Shown: positions 24,511 through 37,027, numbered from the stretch's first letter. The stretch: 64,000 nucleotides of DNA from Amyloporia xantha (GCA_036971615.1 JAYKKR010000006.1:124001-188000); one strand, 5' to 3'. Numbers and translations are program-made. The notes: generated from the sequence alone by a model not told the origin.

Positions 24511-27500
24511 TCACTCTGATTCGTCCTGATCTCGTTGGACAGCGGCTTTCTTCCGGTGTGCTGTTGGAAGTAGGTCAGTGAGCAGTGTGTGATGTAGGAG
24601 GTTCGCAACAGCAACATACTTCTTCGAGTGGCTCGTTTCCGTGCGGCTGCCTTCTTGCCCTCTACTCGCTTCTCGAACTCGTGGTCTTCTTCACCCTGCC
24701 GCCTGTGTTCCTCGAGGATCTAATAGATCATTAGCACGTTCAGAAGTGCGGTCCACCACAAGTACGGAAGATAACGGCTTACAGTCTCAAACTCGTTGAG
24801 CTCTGCATCGGGCTTGTTCGCGGACTTATTCGATCGTGCCTAAGAAAACAACATTTTCGTCATTATAAGATACTTACCATACTCGCTGAAAGGCCTACCT
24901 TGGTGAGAATCTCTTGGAAGCGACCGAAGACATTCTCCTCGTGTAACTTGTCGCGGTAGAATTGCAAACCCTCAATTAGCTTCTTGACCGAGCGCTCCGA
25001 CTTGAATGGAAGCAACGATAAACAGAAGGCGATGTCCCGCCACTGGCGAGGATCTTCTGACAAACGGAAACGTTGACAGAGCTTTTCGACGATGTTTTCC
25101 GCTTGCTTCTCCTGTAACAGTGTTAGTCGACGTTGAGTTGAGACGGTTGATGAGCACACCTTCTCAATGAACGTGAAGATATACCGCATCGTACTTTGGA
25201 AAATTGACTCTTCCACAGCATGTGAGCCCACCGAAAGATGGCTGATAACTGCGATATTGCTCAATATATTTATGTCAAGCACACTTGCAATAGTGAACGT
25301 ACCGTCAGGCAGATTGTTGTAGATGGCATTCTCCTTGGTTGACAGCTCCGAGAAGAAGAGCTTGGCGAGATCAGCAATTCTCTCGTCTTCATCTTCCAAG
25401 CATTTTGCCATCTCTCCGAGCTGACCCTTCACCTTGATCATACCGTTGAGGATGAGGTGAGTCAGTACCATCAATGTATTTTTCTTGACGACGAGATCAG
25501 GATCCGAAAGCCCCTTGTACAATTCGTTGCTATTTTCATCCACAATGTTGCTGAATGATACCGCGACATCCCCTAAAGCGATGACAATGTTACTGCGTAT
25601 ATTAGCATCCTTCGAGGTCTCCAGGATCTTGAAAAGCAACGCGTGATGTTGATCGCAGAACCGGGAGCTAACACAGAGAAATTTGCTGAAGGCTAATGTC
25701 GCAGCTGCCCGCAATGTTCGATTCTAGTGCTGACGCGTCAAATGTATACATGATCTGTTTAGGCTGCTGCAACTTACCTTGAACTTATGCGGACTACCAC
25801 ATATGTGAACCACCATAGGACCGTAGATGGCCAAGAGTGAATCGGGACCGTACAATAACTCTGTCTCCCTGACAGAAGCTATTCTCTCGCCTATCTCGTC
25901 TTCAGCATTACCAGCGACTTGATCAAGTTCCTCTTGATCTTTCGATGCACGTGTGGGGCTGCTTCGGCCAGCGATAATCTTCTCAGCTATAAATTAGGTT
26001 TCAGCATCTAGGAGACAGCAGGCAGCCAAATTCTAACGAACCAGCTTCCTTTTCATGCTTCTGTCTTTTCCACTCCCTCTCCACAAGCTCCAAGTAGACG
26101 ATATGCTTGATAGCAACATGGCCAACTACAAAGAGTAGTTGACTGAGAGCGAATGCATCTCCGGTGTCTTTCTCGTCTTCCGCCTGACTGGGTGCAGCAG
26201 ACGGTTCGGACTCGTCTCTTGATTCTTCTGCATTCATAGCATCCGGGTCCTCTGCCTCAGGCGTCTTAGGGCGGCGTTGCTGGTCAAATGCACGCATGGT
26301 AAGGTTCTTGATCAAACTGTCACACAAAATATCCGGGCGTTCTCCTAGGGCATAAACGGTGTTGATCGCTTGCTCTGCCATGCTGAACCATTCTTTCGAC
26401 CGACATGGATGCTCGATGGCGTCCTGAAGCTTGCGGAAGAGAGCATTCTCCATATCCAGTCGCATCGACTTGTCTAATAGTGAGCCTTCGGATCAAGAAG
26501 TCAATAGATGTCCGTGGATAGCCATGACATTTAGATCACACCTTTGACTTTCTTGGCGCTGCCGTTTAATCGTTGCAGCGCGACGCAAGTATAGCGTGCC
26601 AGAGTCAGATCAGCCTGAAACAGAATTAGAGAAAAAAGAAACTAGAAGAGCTGATGTCTTACCTTCCCAAGATTGCCCAGTCCGATTCTGACCAAGGTCT
26701 CCACCCGATCGGCTACGACACTCCGTCTAGCTAACGCTAACATACCCAAGATAATGACGGCGCCTCTTCTCTGAGCCTTTGGCAATGGTCTGTCCGAGCC
26801 TTAAGAGATGATAAGCCTGTGGTTCTCTTCATTGTCTGATAAGTGGTACTCACTATACACCTGCCATAGCTTCGTGATCACGTCACCGTGCACTTGGCCA
26901 TCCTGCATCATGGATCGCATCATCTCCTCCAGACTGGTCAGCTCTGCGAGGGTAGCATCATAGGTAAGCCTGCACAGCAAAAGCGGGGGTCAAGATAAAA
27001 GCGCTGTTTCAAGTATCGAACTATGGCTCACTCTATCATGTTCTTGGCGATCCTGTTCACTTGCTGCTTTGGCTCCATGTCAGGAAGAGGATCAAAGTAG
27101 AGGCTCCTATAACACTCCAGCAGGCGCGAGCGCACACCTTTGAGCTCCTTGCCATCTTCAGACGTTGCACTATTGTCTTTAGCCCAAATCAAGTGCAACA
27201 TTTGCTTGATACCACCCTAATTGGACAATTAATAATTAATAGGCGAACGCAAACGGGATGGCTGTTTACTCACCTCTGCACCATCAAATTGATACTCGTA
27301 TGTGACTCGGAAGAACTCGATCGCTTCCAATACCTCGAGTTTGTTTGTAGACGCAAGAAGTCGTTTAACTGTCTTCATGCCTTCCTCAACCTGTCTAATG
27401 AAGTTCAATCCTTCTGCGTAGTATTTTTTGCGTAGACGGAGATGCAGGAGTTGGTTGCTCTCGAGAGCGGCAAGAGCCTCCTGCTCGTTCGTTAATGCGG

Positions 27501-29416
27501 CCATATCGAGCTCGGATTTCCTGGGCTTCCTATTCTTCGAAGATTTCTTGGGAGTACGGGGTTCGCCCTCAGTGTCCTCCTCCATCTTAACATCTTCACT
27601 GTTGCCTCCCTGTTCCTCCTCGTCATCAATATCCATCTCGTCATCGGATGTGATTGGCTTTTTCGCCTTTCGCCTGTTACTGAAGTTAATAGGGATAATA
27701 CGAGCAATCTGACAGTACCTTACTTGTTGTATTTTCTCTTCTTCTGGGATGATCCATCTTCCCCGTCAGTCTCATTACCCCCGTCTTCTTCAGCGTTGTC
27801 CGCGTCTTCCTCATCCACGCGCTCTGACTTCTCATCATCTTCATCCTCAGCGCCTTCACCGTCTGCCCTCTCCACCGCCTTACCAACTACGCCCTCAACT
27901 ACCTGCAATTCTGCACAAACACCCTTGTATCTTTCTTCCCATTCGGATAGTCCGAGCAGACCGCCATGCATCAATCCATAAGGATGGGTGACGATCAGCT
28001 TGACGAGGAGCATGACCGCTCCTTTGCGAACGCTCGACGCCTTGTCCTCAAGGGAATCCACAGCCGCACGTGTGACAGCTAGGCGCTGCTTCGGGAACTT
28101 CACTGGGAGATCACAGAGCCGAGCAAGGACCGCGAGCACCTTCGTGCGCACGTAGGAGGACAGGTCTAGTGTCCGCTCGAGCAGAAGATCATAGAGCCCA
28201 TTGAGCTGTTTCTGCGTCTGGTGCTCGTCCGTTGTCAGGTCTGGCGAAGTCGCCAGCTCTCGAATGAGGCAGCCAATGATTTCAACTAGGGCCATGCGCA
28301 TCGGATACGACTGCACGTTGTGTGAGTCTAACAGAGTGGGAAGACACGATTAAGATAGCTTACCTCCGAGTCCAAGTGGGATAGTAAAAGACTGATCTGT
28401 TTGTGCACAGCTCGTGGGGTTAGCTCGGCGAGTCTCACGAGGAAACGCGAGAACGCCCGGGGTCCCTTCGAGTCCTGAGCACTGAAGTTCTTCGCCGCAA
28501 TTTCCCGTAGTATTTCGTCTGCTAGTTGAGCATGATCGAACTCTTTGGCTAGAACAGTAAGACATTCAGCCATGGGCTCGGAGAGATGCTCATAGTACTG
28601 GAGGGATTGCATTATGCTGATCTGAGCAGCCAATGCGTGCCCATGATGTTTAACCGCGAGACAGATAACCTTGTACACGCCTAATCGAATAGGCTGCAAC
28701 TTCATGTATTGCTCGCTCTCTGTGATATGATATGCGGGCCGAGTGATACAGCTACGGCAATCATGAGGTACTCTAGGTTGCAGTGAAGAGATGAATGCTT
28801 ACTTGATGAACGTATCCCTTTCGGCGGTAGTAGTCCAGATTCGTTGAGTCTTGAGCCGTAATACTTTGCTGATCAGTGCCAGAGTCTGCGGAATTTGATC
28901 GATCCATGTCCATTCCTCTGTGCTCTTCTTAGCTGCTTGTCTCGAGTTGCCTGCCTTGGCTCGTCCCTTTCTTGCTTTCGGGGCTGGGGCAGCTGGGGCC
29001 GCCTCTTCCTCTCCAGACGACTTCACCTTCTCTGCTGCAGTCACAAACCACTGCAGTAGAAAAGCATACATCTCCAGAGGCATTTTGTGCGCCATGACAG
29101 TTTGCTGGTCTTCGTGATCGACGTCCCGCGCGGTAGCGTCGACCTGTATTTGGAATGCGGACGAGATAGAATCGAGCAGCTTGTTCATCAACAAACCCTG
29201 CAGGACTTCGGCATGTTTTAGAAGACTTCGATAAGCATCGAATACAGCAGGATCCGTGATAGCATCGGAAGACTCAGCGAGAGCCCCCACGGCGGTCTCG
29301 AGCAGATGGGTGATGGACCTCGCGTCCATGGAAGGGATGTCATGTTCATTTGGAATGTCGTATGTTGCCAGATCCTGGAGACCTTGCAATTCTTCCTGTA
29401 GTTCGAACGAGTTCAT
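24511..29416 (-). CDS. YCS4: Condensin complex subunit 1 (CAP-D2, Ycs4/Cnd1)
   Basis: Long multi-exon gene. Exon 1 (from 29416) starts MNSFELQEELQGLQDL and contains the Cnd1 N-terminal region. It is followed by HEAT repeats such as LGVYKVICLAVKHHGHALAA, YPMRMALVEIIGCLI and SYVRTKVLAVLARLCDLPVK, an acidic linker, and DMAALTNEQEALAALESNQL. The exon around 25714-24902 carries the highly conserved C-terminal Cnd1 domain: RAAATLAFSKFLCVSSRFCD, then RSNIVIALGDVAVSFSNIVD and LSDPDLVVKKNTLMVLTHLI. The last small exons encode a charged Lys/Arg/Glu tail that I end at 24511. CAP-D2 is the second HEAT subunit of condensin I and carries CDK-regulated tails. Its promoter has three MCB boxes. It diverges from RPB10 over only 177 bp. 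Confidence 0.93.
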
Positions 29417-29426
29417 CTTGAGTTGA

Positions 29427-29475
29427 ACGCGTCCTCCAGAACGCGTCTCTGAACAAAGTTGAGTTCAACACGCGT
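29427..29475 (-). promoter_or_regulatory. Triple MCB cluster in the CAP-D2/RPB10 intergenic region
   Basis: Three perfect ACGCGT boxes occur in 49 bp at 29427-29432, 29441-29446 and 29470-29475, starting 11 bp upstream of the CAP-D2 start codon, with further CGCG cores at about 29480 and 29500. In yeasts ACGCGT is bound by MBF (Mbp1/Swi6) for G1/S expression. The density is far above chance. Confidence 0.6.
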
Positions 29476-29593
29476 GGGGCGCGTCGGTCACATGCCTCAA
29501 CGCGAGTGTCACGGCAATGTGTCACACTAGCGACTTTCTTAGATCTCTGATCTCTCAGCAACCTGGTCCTCCTCTCCAGTGTCCGCCTTCACC

Positions 29594-29992
29594 ATGGTAC
29601 GTTTCTTCAATATAACCATAGAACTAACCGTTTCTAAACATGCTTCAAGATTATTCCAGTGCGCTGCTTCTCATGCGGGAAAGTTATCGGGGACAAGTGG
29701 AATGATTACCTGGAGATGCTGTCGAGGGATATCAGTGAAGGGTGCGTTTCGTTGAACTGATTCCTTCTAGTCAGAATTATCTGATGCAGCCAACGACTCG
29801 GCACAGTGATGCATTGGATCAGTTACAACTAAAACGATACTGTTGTCGGCGCATGGTCCTGACCCATGTCGATCTCATCGAAAAACTTCTGCACTATAAC
29901 CGTATGTCCTACTACCACTTTCGCGCTGCTCATGCGTTTACCTCTCAACTTCAGCACACGAACGTAATAAGGACAAAAGCGCTTATGCATAA
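29594..29992 (+). CDS. RPB10: RNA polymerases I, II and III subunit RPABC5 (Rpb10)
   Basis: Four exons (29594-29596, 29650-29741, 29807-29901, 29955-29992) give 75 residues. The protein begins [18 protein letters not shown], with the CxxC of the zinc site, and has [20 protein letters not shown], containing the CC pair and the conserved basic motif, and ends with a short KDKSAYA tail. Rpb10 is a small zinc-binding subunit shared by all three nuclear polymerases and supports the Rpb3/Rpb11 platform. Length fits the family (about 70-76). The first coding exon is just the ATG, with the donor gtacgt following directly. It shares a 177-bp divergent promoter with CAP-D2. Confidence 0.95.
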
Positions 29993-31557
29993 TGGGTTCT
30001 CGCCTCAGTGTATTACCTTTGTACTCTAATGGATTCTGCGCTCACGGCTTTACAAAGTGACTTGATATGTGCGGTGCGTGGTTAGTTGACTACTTCAACA
30101 TCCATCGGAGACTATAGGACGTCCATCCAATCACATCCTGTCATCGTCTCATTACCCTTCTATCGTTACGCTTGGCTTTTGAGCACACCCACAGCACAGT
30201 TCTCGCGTCATTTCCTCCGGTACTTCTAGTCCAGCTGTTCTTCAACCTGAAAACTTGTCTTTTTCTCCCCTCTCTCTCGTGCTATGTCTTACTGTCTTCC
30301 AACATGCTTCAGCAGAGGCCTTATCTTGAGCAGCTATCGGAGCTTATCAGGTAAAGGCTGTCGATAGACGGGGCTATGGCCAGCCACATAAGACCATGCT
30401 ATTTTGAGCGCTGATATCTGAAATGCTATCTCACTGACAAAGGCATAGCCTGCTGGAGCTGCGTCGACAACTTGAGACGCAACGCTCAACCTTCGCCTCA
30501 TCAAACCTCCTGGCATCGCCACTTCACTGAATCAGGCGCTACTCTGCGGTCAAAACACGGAGGCAAGAGACATTTTATTTCTATTGTCTCTATAATACTG
30601 TTTCGTCTCTTTAGTGTACACATTCAACCTCGCGAAGAGGTAAATGTCTTTCCGAATTCTGTTACCTGACTGGCGTTAGCCAGTTGCTCCCATTGCATCC
30701 GCAAATGACAATGTCAAGCAGATTGTCGCAAAGCGTGCTCGAAGTATAGCACATGGCGTCTAAATATACGTCCGATTCGTTGCCTAATCCCTTTGTACAA
30801 CAGTGCCATGTAGTTGGCATCGGTATCAAATGGTGTAAGAGCCATATAGTTGGCACTTCAACAGTGTATCGCCACATCAGCCAATAAGGTGAAAAGATGC
30901 AAGCACTGTCTGGAACTCGAGGCATCATGATACAGTGAAATGTCTGTACTCATGTCGTAGCGCCTTTCCCACTCTGGGTTAGTTTCAAGCCAGCGTTTCC
31001 ATTGTGTCCAGCGAGCTGATGTTTCGTGTAGATGTATTGATAGTTGAACAATGCGGCGATGTTGATGATCCACATCACACGCTGTATAACTGCAATTGGC
31101 TTCAAACTTGCTTCAAACCTTCAACGCTTTCGTTATCGTTATCGATGGTGAGATTGGGAAGTAACTTCGAAGTAAGTACATGACTTTATTGGACCGATAT
31201 TACTTTCTTTTTGCGGAATGACAGTGATGCAGGTTGACATTGAGATTGCTCCGATATCTATCTCGTTTAAATTTCAGGGGTCCCGGGTCACGGAGGAGCT
31301 GCAGAAAGATGTCTTTCCATCTATTCAATGCTCGAAACGTCTTATCACCAAAGATCGCGGCAGTTTCAAAGGCTATACACATTGATCCCTGAGGTCAAGT
31401 GCACCATCGCCCGTCTGTTATGGTTCAGATGGATCTGTCAGCAGTCAATTCTGACGTGAGGTTCGTCATCTGGATTTATACCGGAGGTTATATATAACTT
31501 TTCTTTCTATCAACTGGTTCAGAGTGAACCAGACACCTTCACAACCTTGCAATCACG
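29993..31557. other. Intergenic stretch, no credible gene
   Basis: Only short frames occur. Near 30801-30860 there is a pair of similar sequences, gtgccatgtagttggcatc and gagccatatagttggcac, but no larger element could be outlined. Confidence 0.45.
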
Positions 31558-33617
31558 ATGTCAATGACCGTCCCCGCCATAGATCTCAATCCGACAATGG
31601 GCGCCATATTCGTAGGGTTGCTCCTGGGTGCTGTGTAAGAGATTGCATGTCTTTTAAGCACATTGTTGACCTGATTGTACCATTTCTTCCAGCTTCTATG
31701 GCGTAACCGTGTTGCAGACCATTTTCTATGTACAGTCTTCGAACTACTTATCCTACGATGGTGCTGACATCTAGCTTAGTACACGACATATCCGAAGGAC
31801 AGAATATTTCTGAAGGCATTGGTGAGATGATTCATGACGTATTCTTTTTCTACCAGACTGAAAAATCGCTCGCACAGGTTGCTTTCGTGTGGTATATTGA
31901 CTACTCAGAATGAAGTTATTCCTATCCAACATCATTCGCTACAGGATTCTGGATACGCTCGACTTGGCCATGATTGCTTATGCCCTCTATACGTACCTCA
32001 TAGTAAACTACATGAACCCTTTGGCGCTCATGCATGTTCCATGGTAAGACTGCCGGTTGGGGATAGCTATATCTTGCATGGCTCGCTGACAATTCCATAG
32101 GGGTATGGCCGTAAGTCTGTTAGTCGGTATCAGAATGTGATTAATGATGTATCGTCGAATGCCAGGCTGAACCTATGGTCTCGGTGAGCAGTTATTCTTA
32201 TTATCATAAGGAACATGAGATTAACGGGATACCCCAGGCAACTGTCGCATTCATTGTCCATGAGTGAGAGCAGAGTCCATTGAACGGCTTCGCTGTATAC
32301 TTATAATAAGCTCAGATTTCTGGTCTATCGGATTTGGACTTGTGAGATCTCATTCACAAACAACAAACGTGCGGACACTCATTCACGACACTGCAGTAAA
32401 TAGGAATTGGACAATCCTTGTTATGTTCCTCGTATGTCCCGCCCTCTCTTACGTCTCGGTTGCAGAACTGAATGCACCATGTAGGCTCTGGCTTCTCTGG
32501 TTCCGTGGTGTGAGTAAGGACAATACCCCTGCTGTGAGCCTGATCTGAACCAGGAAGGGCGGTACAGCTATGGCTTTTGGTGGGTCTGCCTATTGTTCAC
32601 TATGCGGTTAGTCCCTGACATTCATTTATAGTGGCCTCAGCAACTCTGTCGGTGGTACACAGTCACAACTCTTGCTGACGGCGCTAAATATGCTCCTATA
32701 GACTTCGACCCAATGAAACGCTTGTCAATCAGCGTAACACCCGCGTGAGTCCAAGTGACGATCATATACAAGCAGTGCTGAAGGCTTGTCGCTTAGACGC
32801 CGACAGTAGTAGCAGATGTTACCTCGGTCGCAGTGGACATCATGATCACCACTACTATCTGCATTCAACTGGCCAAGAATCGTACTGGATTCGCAAAGTA
32901 GGCTACTAATTTTCCATTTTCCACGGGCCGTAGAAAATAATGGCGGACTCTACAGAACAAATAAAATGATAGATATCCTGACACTTTACACCATCACCAC
33001 CGGCTTAGTACCTACGTATGTACGATTCAATCAGAAAGTTACGTCGGCCTTGTCACTGATATGCTTGCCTATGTCTCCAGCATTATCTGCATCGGTAGTC
33101 TCATTTCGGTATGTCTCACAAATATTTGACACGTTTGCAAGGCATCCTGATAGTGCCTTCACGCGGTGTTGAGTACCTGGTGGCGTACAATTCGTCCCTA
33201 GCTGATGAGTTCTTCAATGTATTGGTCTCCAAAGGTGCGAGGTTTACAACGAGCCCATCTCAATATGTTGTGTCCTCAAACTAATATATTGCAGCATTTA
33301 CAAATACTCTATTGGCAACGTGAGGTTATCTGTATTCATTGTCTTACGCTGATCATCAAGTCATGTTTCAAAGGTTGAATGCCAGACAGTCCATCCGGGG
33401 ACGAGTTGACGAAACGACTGGAGAAGGGCATGTTATAGATCCGATGGCATTCAGAATAGGTCCTACCTCGTCGACGAATCTCGGAAATTCCAACGATGGT
33501 GCACTTGGCTTCTCGGTAAGGGGATTGAATCCTAGAACTTAAGTTAGGTTCTGTGCTGACCTTATGCTGCAGGTCAAGGAAGAGCGTGGTAATCCCTCCT
33601 ATGACTTACCGCGGTGA
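31558..33617 (+). CDS. DUF6534-family multi-pass membrane protein
   Basis: A gene of many very small exons. It starts MSMTVPAIDLNPTMGAIFVG and continues FYGVTVLQTIFYVQSSNYL after an intron (31635-31692). Further exons encode KALVAFVW, ILDTLDLAMIAYALYTYLIV, RFLVYRIWTL, VADVTSVAVDIMITTTICIQ, TNKMIDILTLYTITTGL and RLNARQSIRGR. These are the characteristic blocks of Agaricomycete DUF6534 proteins, which have about seven predicted membrane helices and a LNAR-S-RG motif before a disordered cytosolic tail. The last exon ends VKEERGNPSYDLPR at 33617. Their role is unknown; a receptor-like function has been guessed from topology. All introns could be followed except around 32570-32700, where the exon borders are unsure. 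Confidence 0.72.
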
Positions 33618-34873
33618 ACGACCTCAAGATAATGTAACATGGGCTACCAGGTCCCCAAAACTGTGTTAATTTACGAGTGACATATGTATGGTAATTATGG
33701 ATAAAGACGGGGAAGTTGAGCTTTCTCAAATTGACGTCTCTTCGTATTGTTATAGCAGCCGCAGTTCTCAAGCCAGCGTCTTGCTTATCGTATGGTCCGC
33801 GGAGAACAATAAAATTCTCATGTAAGGCAAGATCGAGTGGAGCATGCAGATGTGACAGAGGGTCTTCTATCAATACATTCAACAACAGGATGTTCAGCGA
33901 TGATCCATACACCTCAAGCCCAGTCAAAATAGCTGCCCGAGTTGGACGACAAGTACTCTGCACAGGCATGCCATCTACTTTTCATGATCAGAGCGACTGA
34001 ACCTATCAGCATTGTCGTCCGAATCGCGATGCTTTGTTTCCTCGACGCCTTGAATGAGGCGGATCGCGACATATCGCGTGAGCATGTTCGGAGTGCGCCT
34101 TCCATGTCACTTAAGCTCGGGGGTCGCGATGGAGCTTGAGATGGCTATCTGGCACAGCTAAAGGGTACGCATTTCCAATGGGTGGAAATAGCAGACGTAG
34201 AGACTCTCCGTGAGCATCCGCCAGCCGCCGCACTGCCGCAATTCAAATCGTTCCTCATATGAACACAGGAATTCTCATTTTATTGCGAGAGAAGTGCTGA
34301 TCGTGATTGTGATTTGAGGAAGCTCAAATGAAGGCGTTGGACTAACTGATACATCTTCGTTCGTCCGAACTTCGAAAAATGCCAGGTGCGAGATATATTG
34401 GAGAGTGACGTCCTTGCAACCCACATATGCTTGGTCTTGACTCAGGGAAACCGTCGTGGTCTTAAAGTGGAGTATCTGCAGCGTCGGCATGCACATATTT
34501 CAACCAGAAAGTTGATCCTGATTTCTGAATCGTCATTGCTTTGTCATCAGTCGTCTTCAACGGATGCTCAATTACATTATTGGGACGCTCTGGTTGTAGT
34601 AGTACAATAGGAACATTTTGGTGTCACAAAGGGCGTCGTGTATGAGTATAAGCTTAAGGTCTATCAGAAACGGTATAACTGCCGGTGGGACATAAGTAAA
34701 GAAGAGATCAGGGAGCGCGATCGGCATCTTATCGTATACATTCGTGAAATAGCCAAGCGGCTGGAGGGGGGAACACAACTGAGGATAGTGGATGGTAGAC
34801 GAGTGGTGAAAGAGGGAAGTAGATGGTCTAAGTCCGGGATAAATCATGTTGCATTGCGTAAACATACCCAAGC
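33618..34873. other. Gene-poor stretch, possible decayed sequence
   Basis: Minus-strand frames such as 33574-33969 contain CRPTRAAILTG, which looks like a sulfatase signature, and a stretch HENFIVLRGPYDK, but neither extends into a recognisable domain. I see no supported gene. Confidence 0.35.
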
Positions 34874-36054
34874 TCAGGTATGACCGTTGCCGTTGCTGTT
34901 GCCGTTACTCATGGACGCCGCACCATTATGCGCAACGCCGTTCGCCGCTGCCTCAACAGTGGCCGCCTTCTCGTCTGCCTGTGCCTTCACCAGACCAAGG
35001 ATAGCCTGTACCCGGGCCGTCGCGGCGTCCAGCAGGGGATGCACGCGCTCCTGGACAGTGTCGCGCAATTTGTACACCTTTTGCTGAAGCGGGTCTGGTG
35101 AGGTGATGACGGCGGAGAGATCTGAGATGGTCGCGGTGAGCTGTGTGGAGATGTCGGAAAAGGATGCCTGGATGGCGCCAGGAAGCGTCGCCGTTGTGGC
35201 CTATACGCGAGGGGGGTTCAGCTTCAAATTCGAGCTATTTTGTAATGAGCGGGGAAAGCCTACCTGGATCTTCTGCAGCTCGGCGAGCATGGTGTCACTG
35301 AGGGCCTGTATCTTGACCTGCACGGTGCCGTAGCTGGTCGAAGCAAGCTGACTGAGATCGTGTGCAGTCTCGGATGCACGCTTTACGAGTGCGTTGTGTG
35401 CCTTGAGCTCGTTCACCTGCTCTGTGGAGTATGTCCGGAGCTGATCAGAGAGCTCCTTGGACAAGTAGTACGCGCGCTGGTACTGGAACTTCGCATCTGG
35501 ACTGGGCGCGGCGGGTTCCGCGGTGTCATTAGGGTGAAACTTGTTGACGGCAACCTCAAAGTAGTCGACGACTGGAGCAAAGCGCTGGAGGGGGGGGGGT
35601 TCAACACACACGAGTTGCCAATGGAAGGAGGAGAGCACGTACTTGATCGATCCCCTGAGCGACATTGTAGGCAGGACTCTTGACCTTCTCATCAATGGTC
35701 TTGTTCGCCACGTCCTTCGCATGGTTACTGTGACCCTTCAAGTCCTTGACGATGTCCTCCGGTGCGGATCTTGAACGGATACGGACATCTCGACTCGACC
35801 GCATCGAGCCCCATGTTCGCGTATCCATCTGCGCGGACCAGGAGAGGGGCGAACCGCTTCTGTATGGGCTCTGTGTAGCTTAATGCTGATTTTGAGATCC
35901 CTTGAGCAGCGGAGTATGGTTGTCGGGTGAACGAATTGTTCGTCAACGTCTCGTGAATGGTGTTGAGCGAAGACGCGACGAGCGGAATTGACACAACGCG
36001 GGATATGATGGTGAGCTCGGGTGTCCTGGATGTTTCTGCTGTCTGCACCGACAT
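34874..36054 (-). CDS. Perilipin-like lipid-droplet protein, with an apparent +1 frame disruption
   Basis: Exons 36054-35643, 35584-35264 and 35200-34874 carry a protein with a hydrophobic-amphipathic N-terminus (ISRVVSIPLVASSLNTIHET), TEPIQKRFAPLLVRADGYAN, then SPAYNVAQGIDQRFAPVVDY and long helical segments (SKELSDQLRTYSTEQVNELK). The tail is Asn/Gly-rich. The layout resembles fungal perilipin homologues (CAP20/MPL1 type), which coat lipid droplets and control triacylglycerol turnover. Within exon 1 the frame changes by one base near 35766-35772, between RCPYPFK and APEDIVKDLKGH, with no usable intron. One extra base there, or a sequence error, would explain it. The second intron (35585-35642) holds a run of ten G. 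The call is from sequence pattern and moderately certain. Confidence 0.7.
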
Positions 36055-36739
36055 TGCGAGCTATGCTGGGGGGAGAGACGAGGGAATGGGCAAAGGGACT
36101 TTAGATAAGCCAGGCTGAGTTCCGCCATTATATGGGTTGCACAGTCGGAGGACGTGCACTAGCATGTGATTATTGGGACAGCCGCGTGCAAATAAGCTCC
36201 ACTAGACGCCCAGAACCGGTCCCGCCAACGGCGACGGCAATTCCCGGCGTACCTGGAGCTAGTCGAGACAGTGTAAACTGCGTTCTCTTCTTGTTCCAGT
36301 CCACTACAATTCACCATAAGTTTCTGCATCTGCTGAGGAGCGAGCTCAACACAAGATGCTGCAGCGTTTACGCTCTTTTGCCTCGTGTAAGGTGGCTGGC
36401 TGCAAGATTCGGACTGCGACAATAACTTTATCTTGAATAGTACGTGAACAGATGGTTCGCAATACAAACGGCTTCTGATAGGCTTCTCTTCAGGTTGAAT
36501 GCGGTACTTTGCGGCTGCACGACTTCCTTGTGGAGTGTAATATGTTGATATTTGGCTATGGTTTTTCTCATCACCCAGCATGAAGCCGACATTTGGATAT
36601 TCTACTTCAGTCTCGGTTGGAATTGAATCAGCCCCTTTCATCCCGTAGTCGAACTCCGAGGACTATCGTACCCCAAGGTTTAGTGCCGATCACTGGACTG
36701 GGGTTCACTCATCTCCCCAATGATCTCGAGACTAATATA

Positions 36740-37025
36740 CTGTACCATTTCGACTACTTGTTCAGTCACATGTCACGGACTCCTCTGAACTGGGCTCTGA
36801 GTTCAAATATCACGGTCACAAAATATTTTGAACTTCGGCGCTTACTAGATGTCACGTTCCCACGGTCCCTCTATAGTGAGGATGGCCCTGGATGGGGGGT
36901 GTCTGAACCTAAATTTAGGGTCTGTCACGCACCATTCCAGCCCCTGAACTGATGAACTGGCCAAACTTTTGGTCACATGTCACAGTGGGCATACAGTGCC
37001 TGAACTGGTGGTCGAAATGGTACAG
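36740..37025. mobile_element. MITE 1 (286 bp), TIR with TA target duplication
   Basis: The left end CTGTACCATTTCGAC and the right end GTCGAAATGGTACAG are perfect inverted repeats, extending imperfectly to about 26 bp (…GTTCAG/CTGAAC…). TA lies directly outside both ends (36738-36739 and 37026-37027). The size, TIRs and TA duplication suggest a Tc1/mariner-related miniature element. It has no coding capacity; the plus-strand frame across it is a shadow. Confidence 0.75.
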
Positions 37026-37027
37026 TA

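Noticed and set aside
33574..33990. Sulfatase-like signature CRPTRAAILTG on the minus strand
   Set aside because: The position after Cys is Arg, which does not fit the sulfatase pattern, and no upstream metal-binding motif or downstream sulfatase sequence is seen. The following residues do not resemble the family.
36593..36952. 119-codon plus-strand frame
   Set aside because: It runs into the TIR element MITE 1 and has no recognisable motif.
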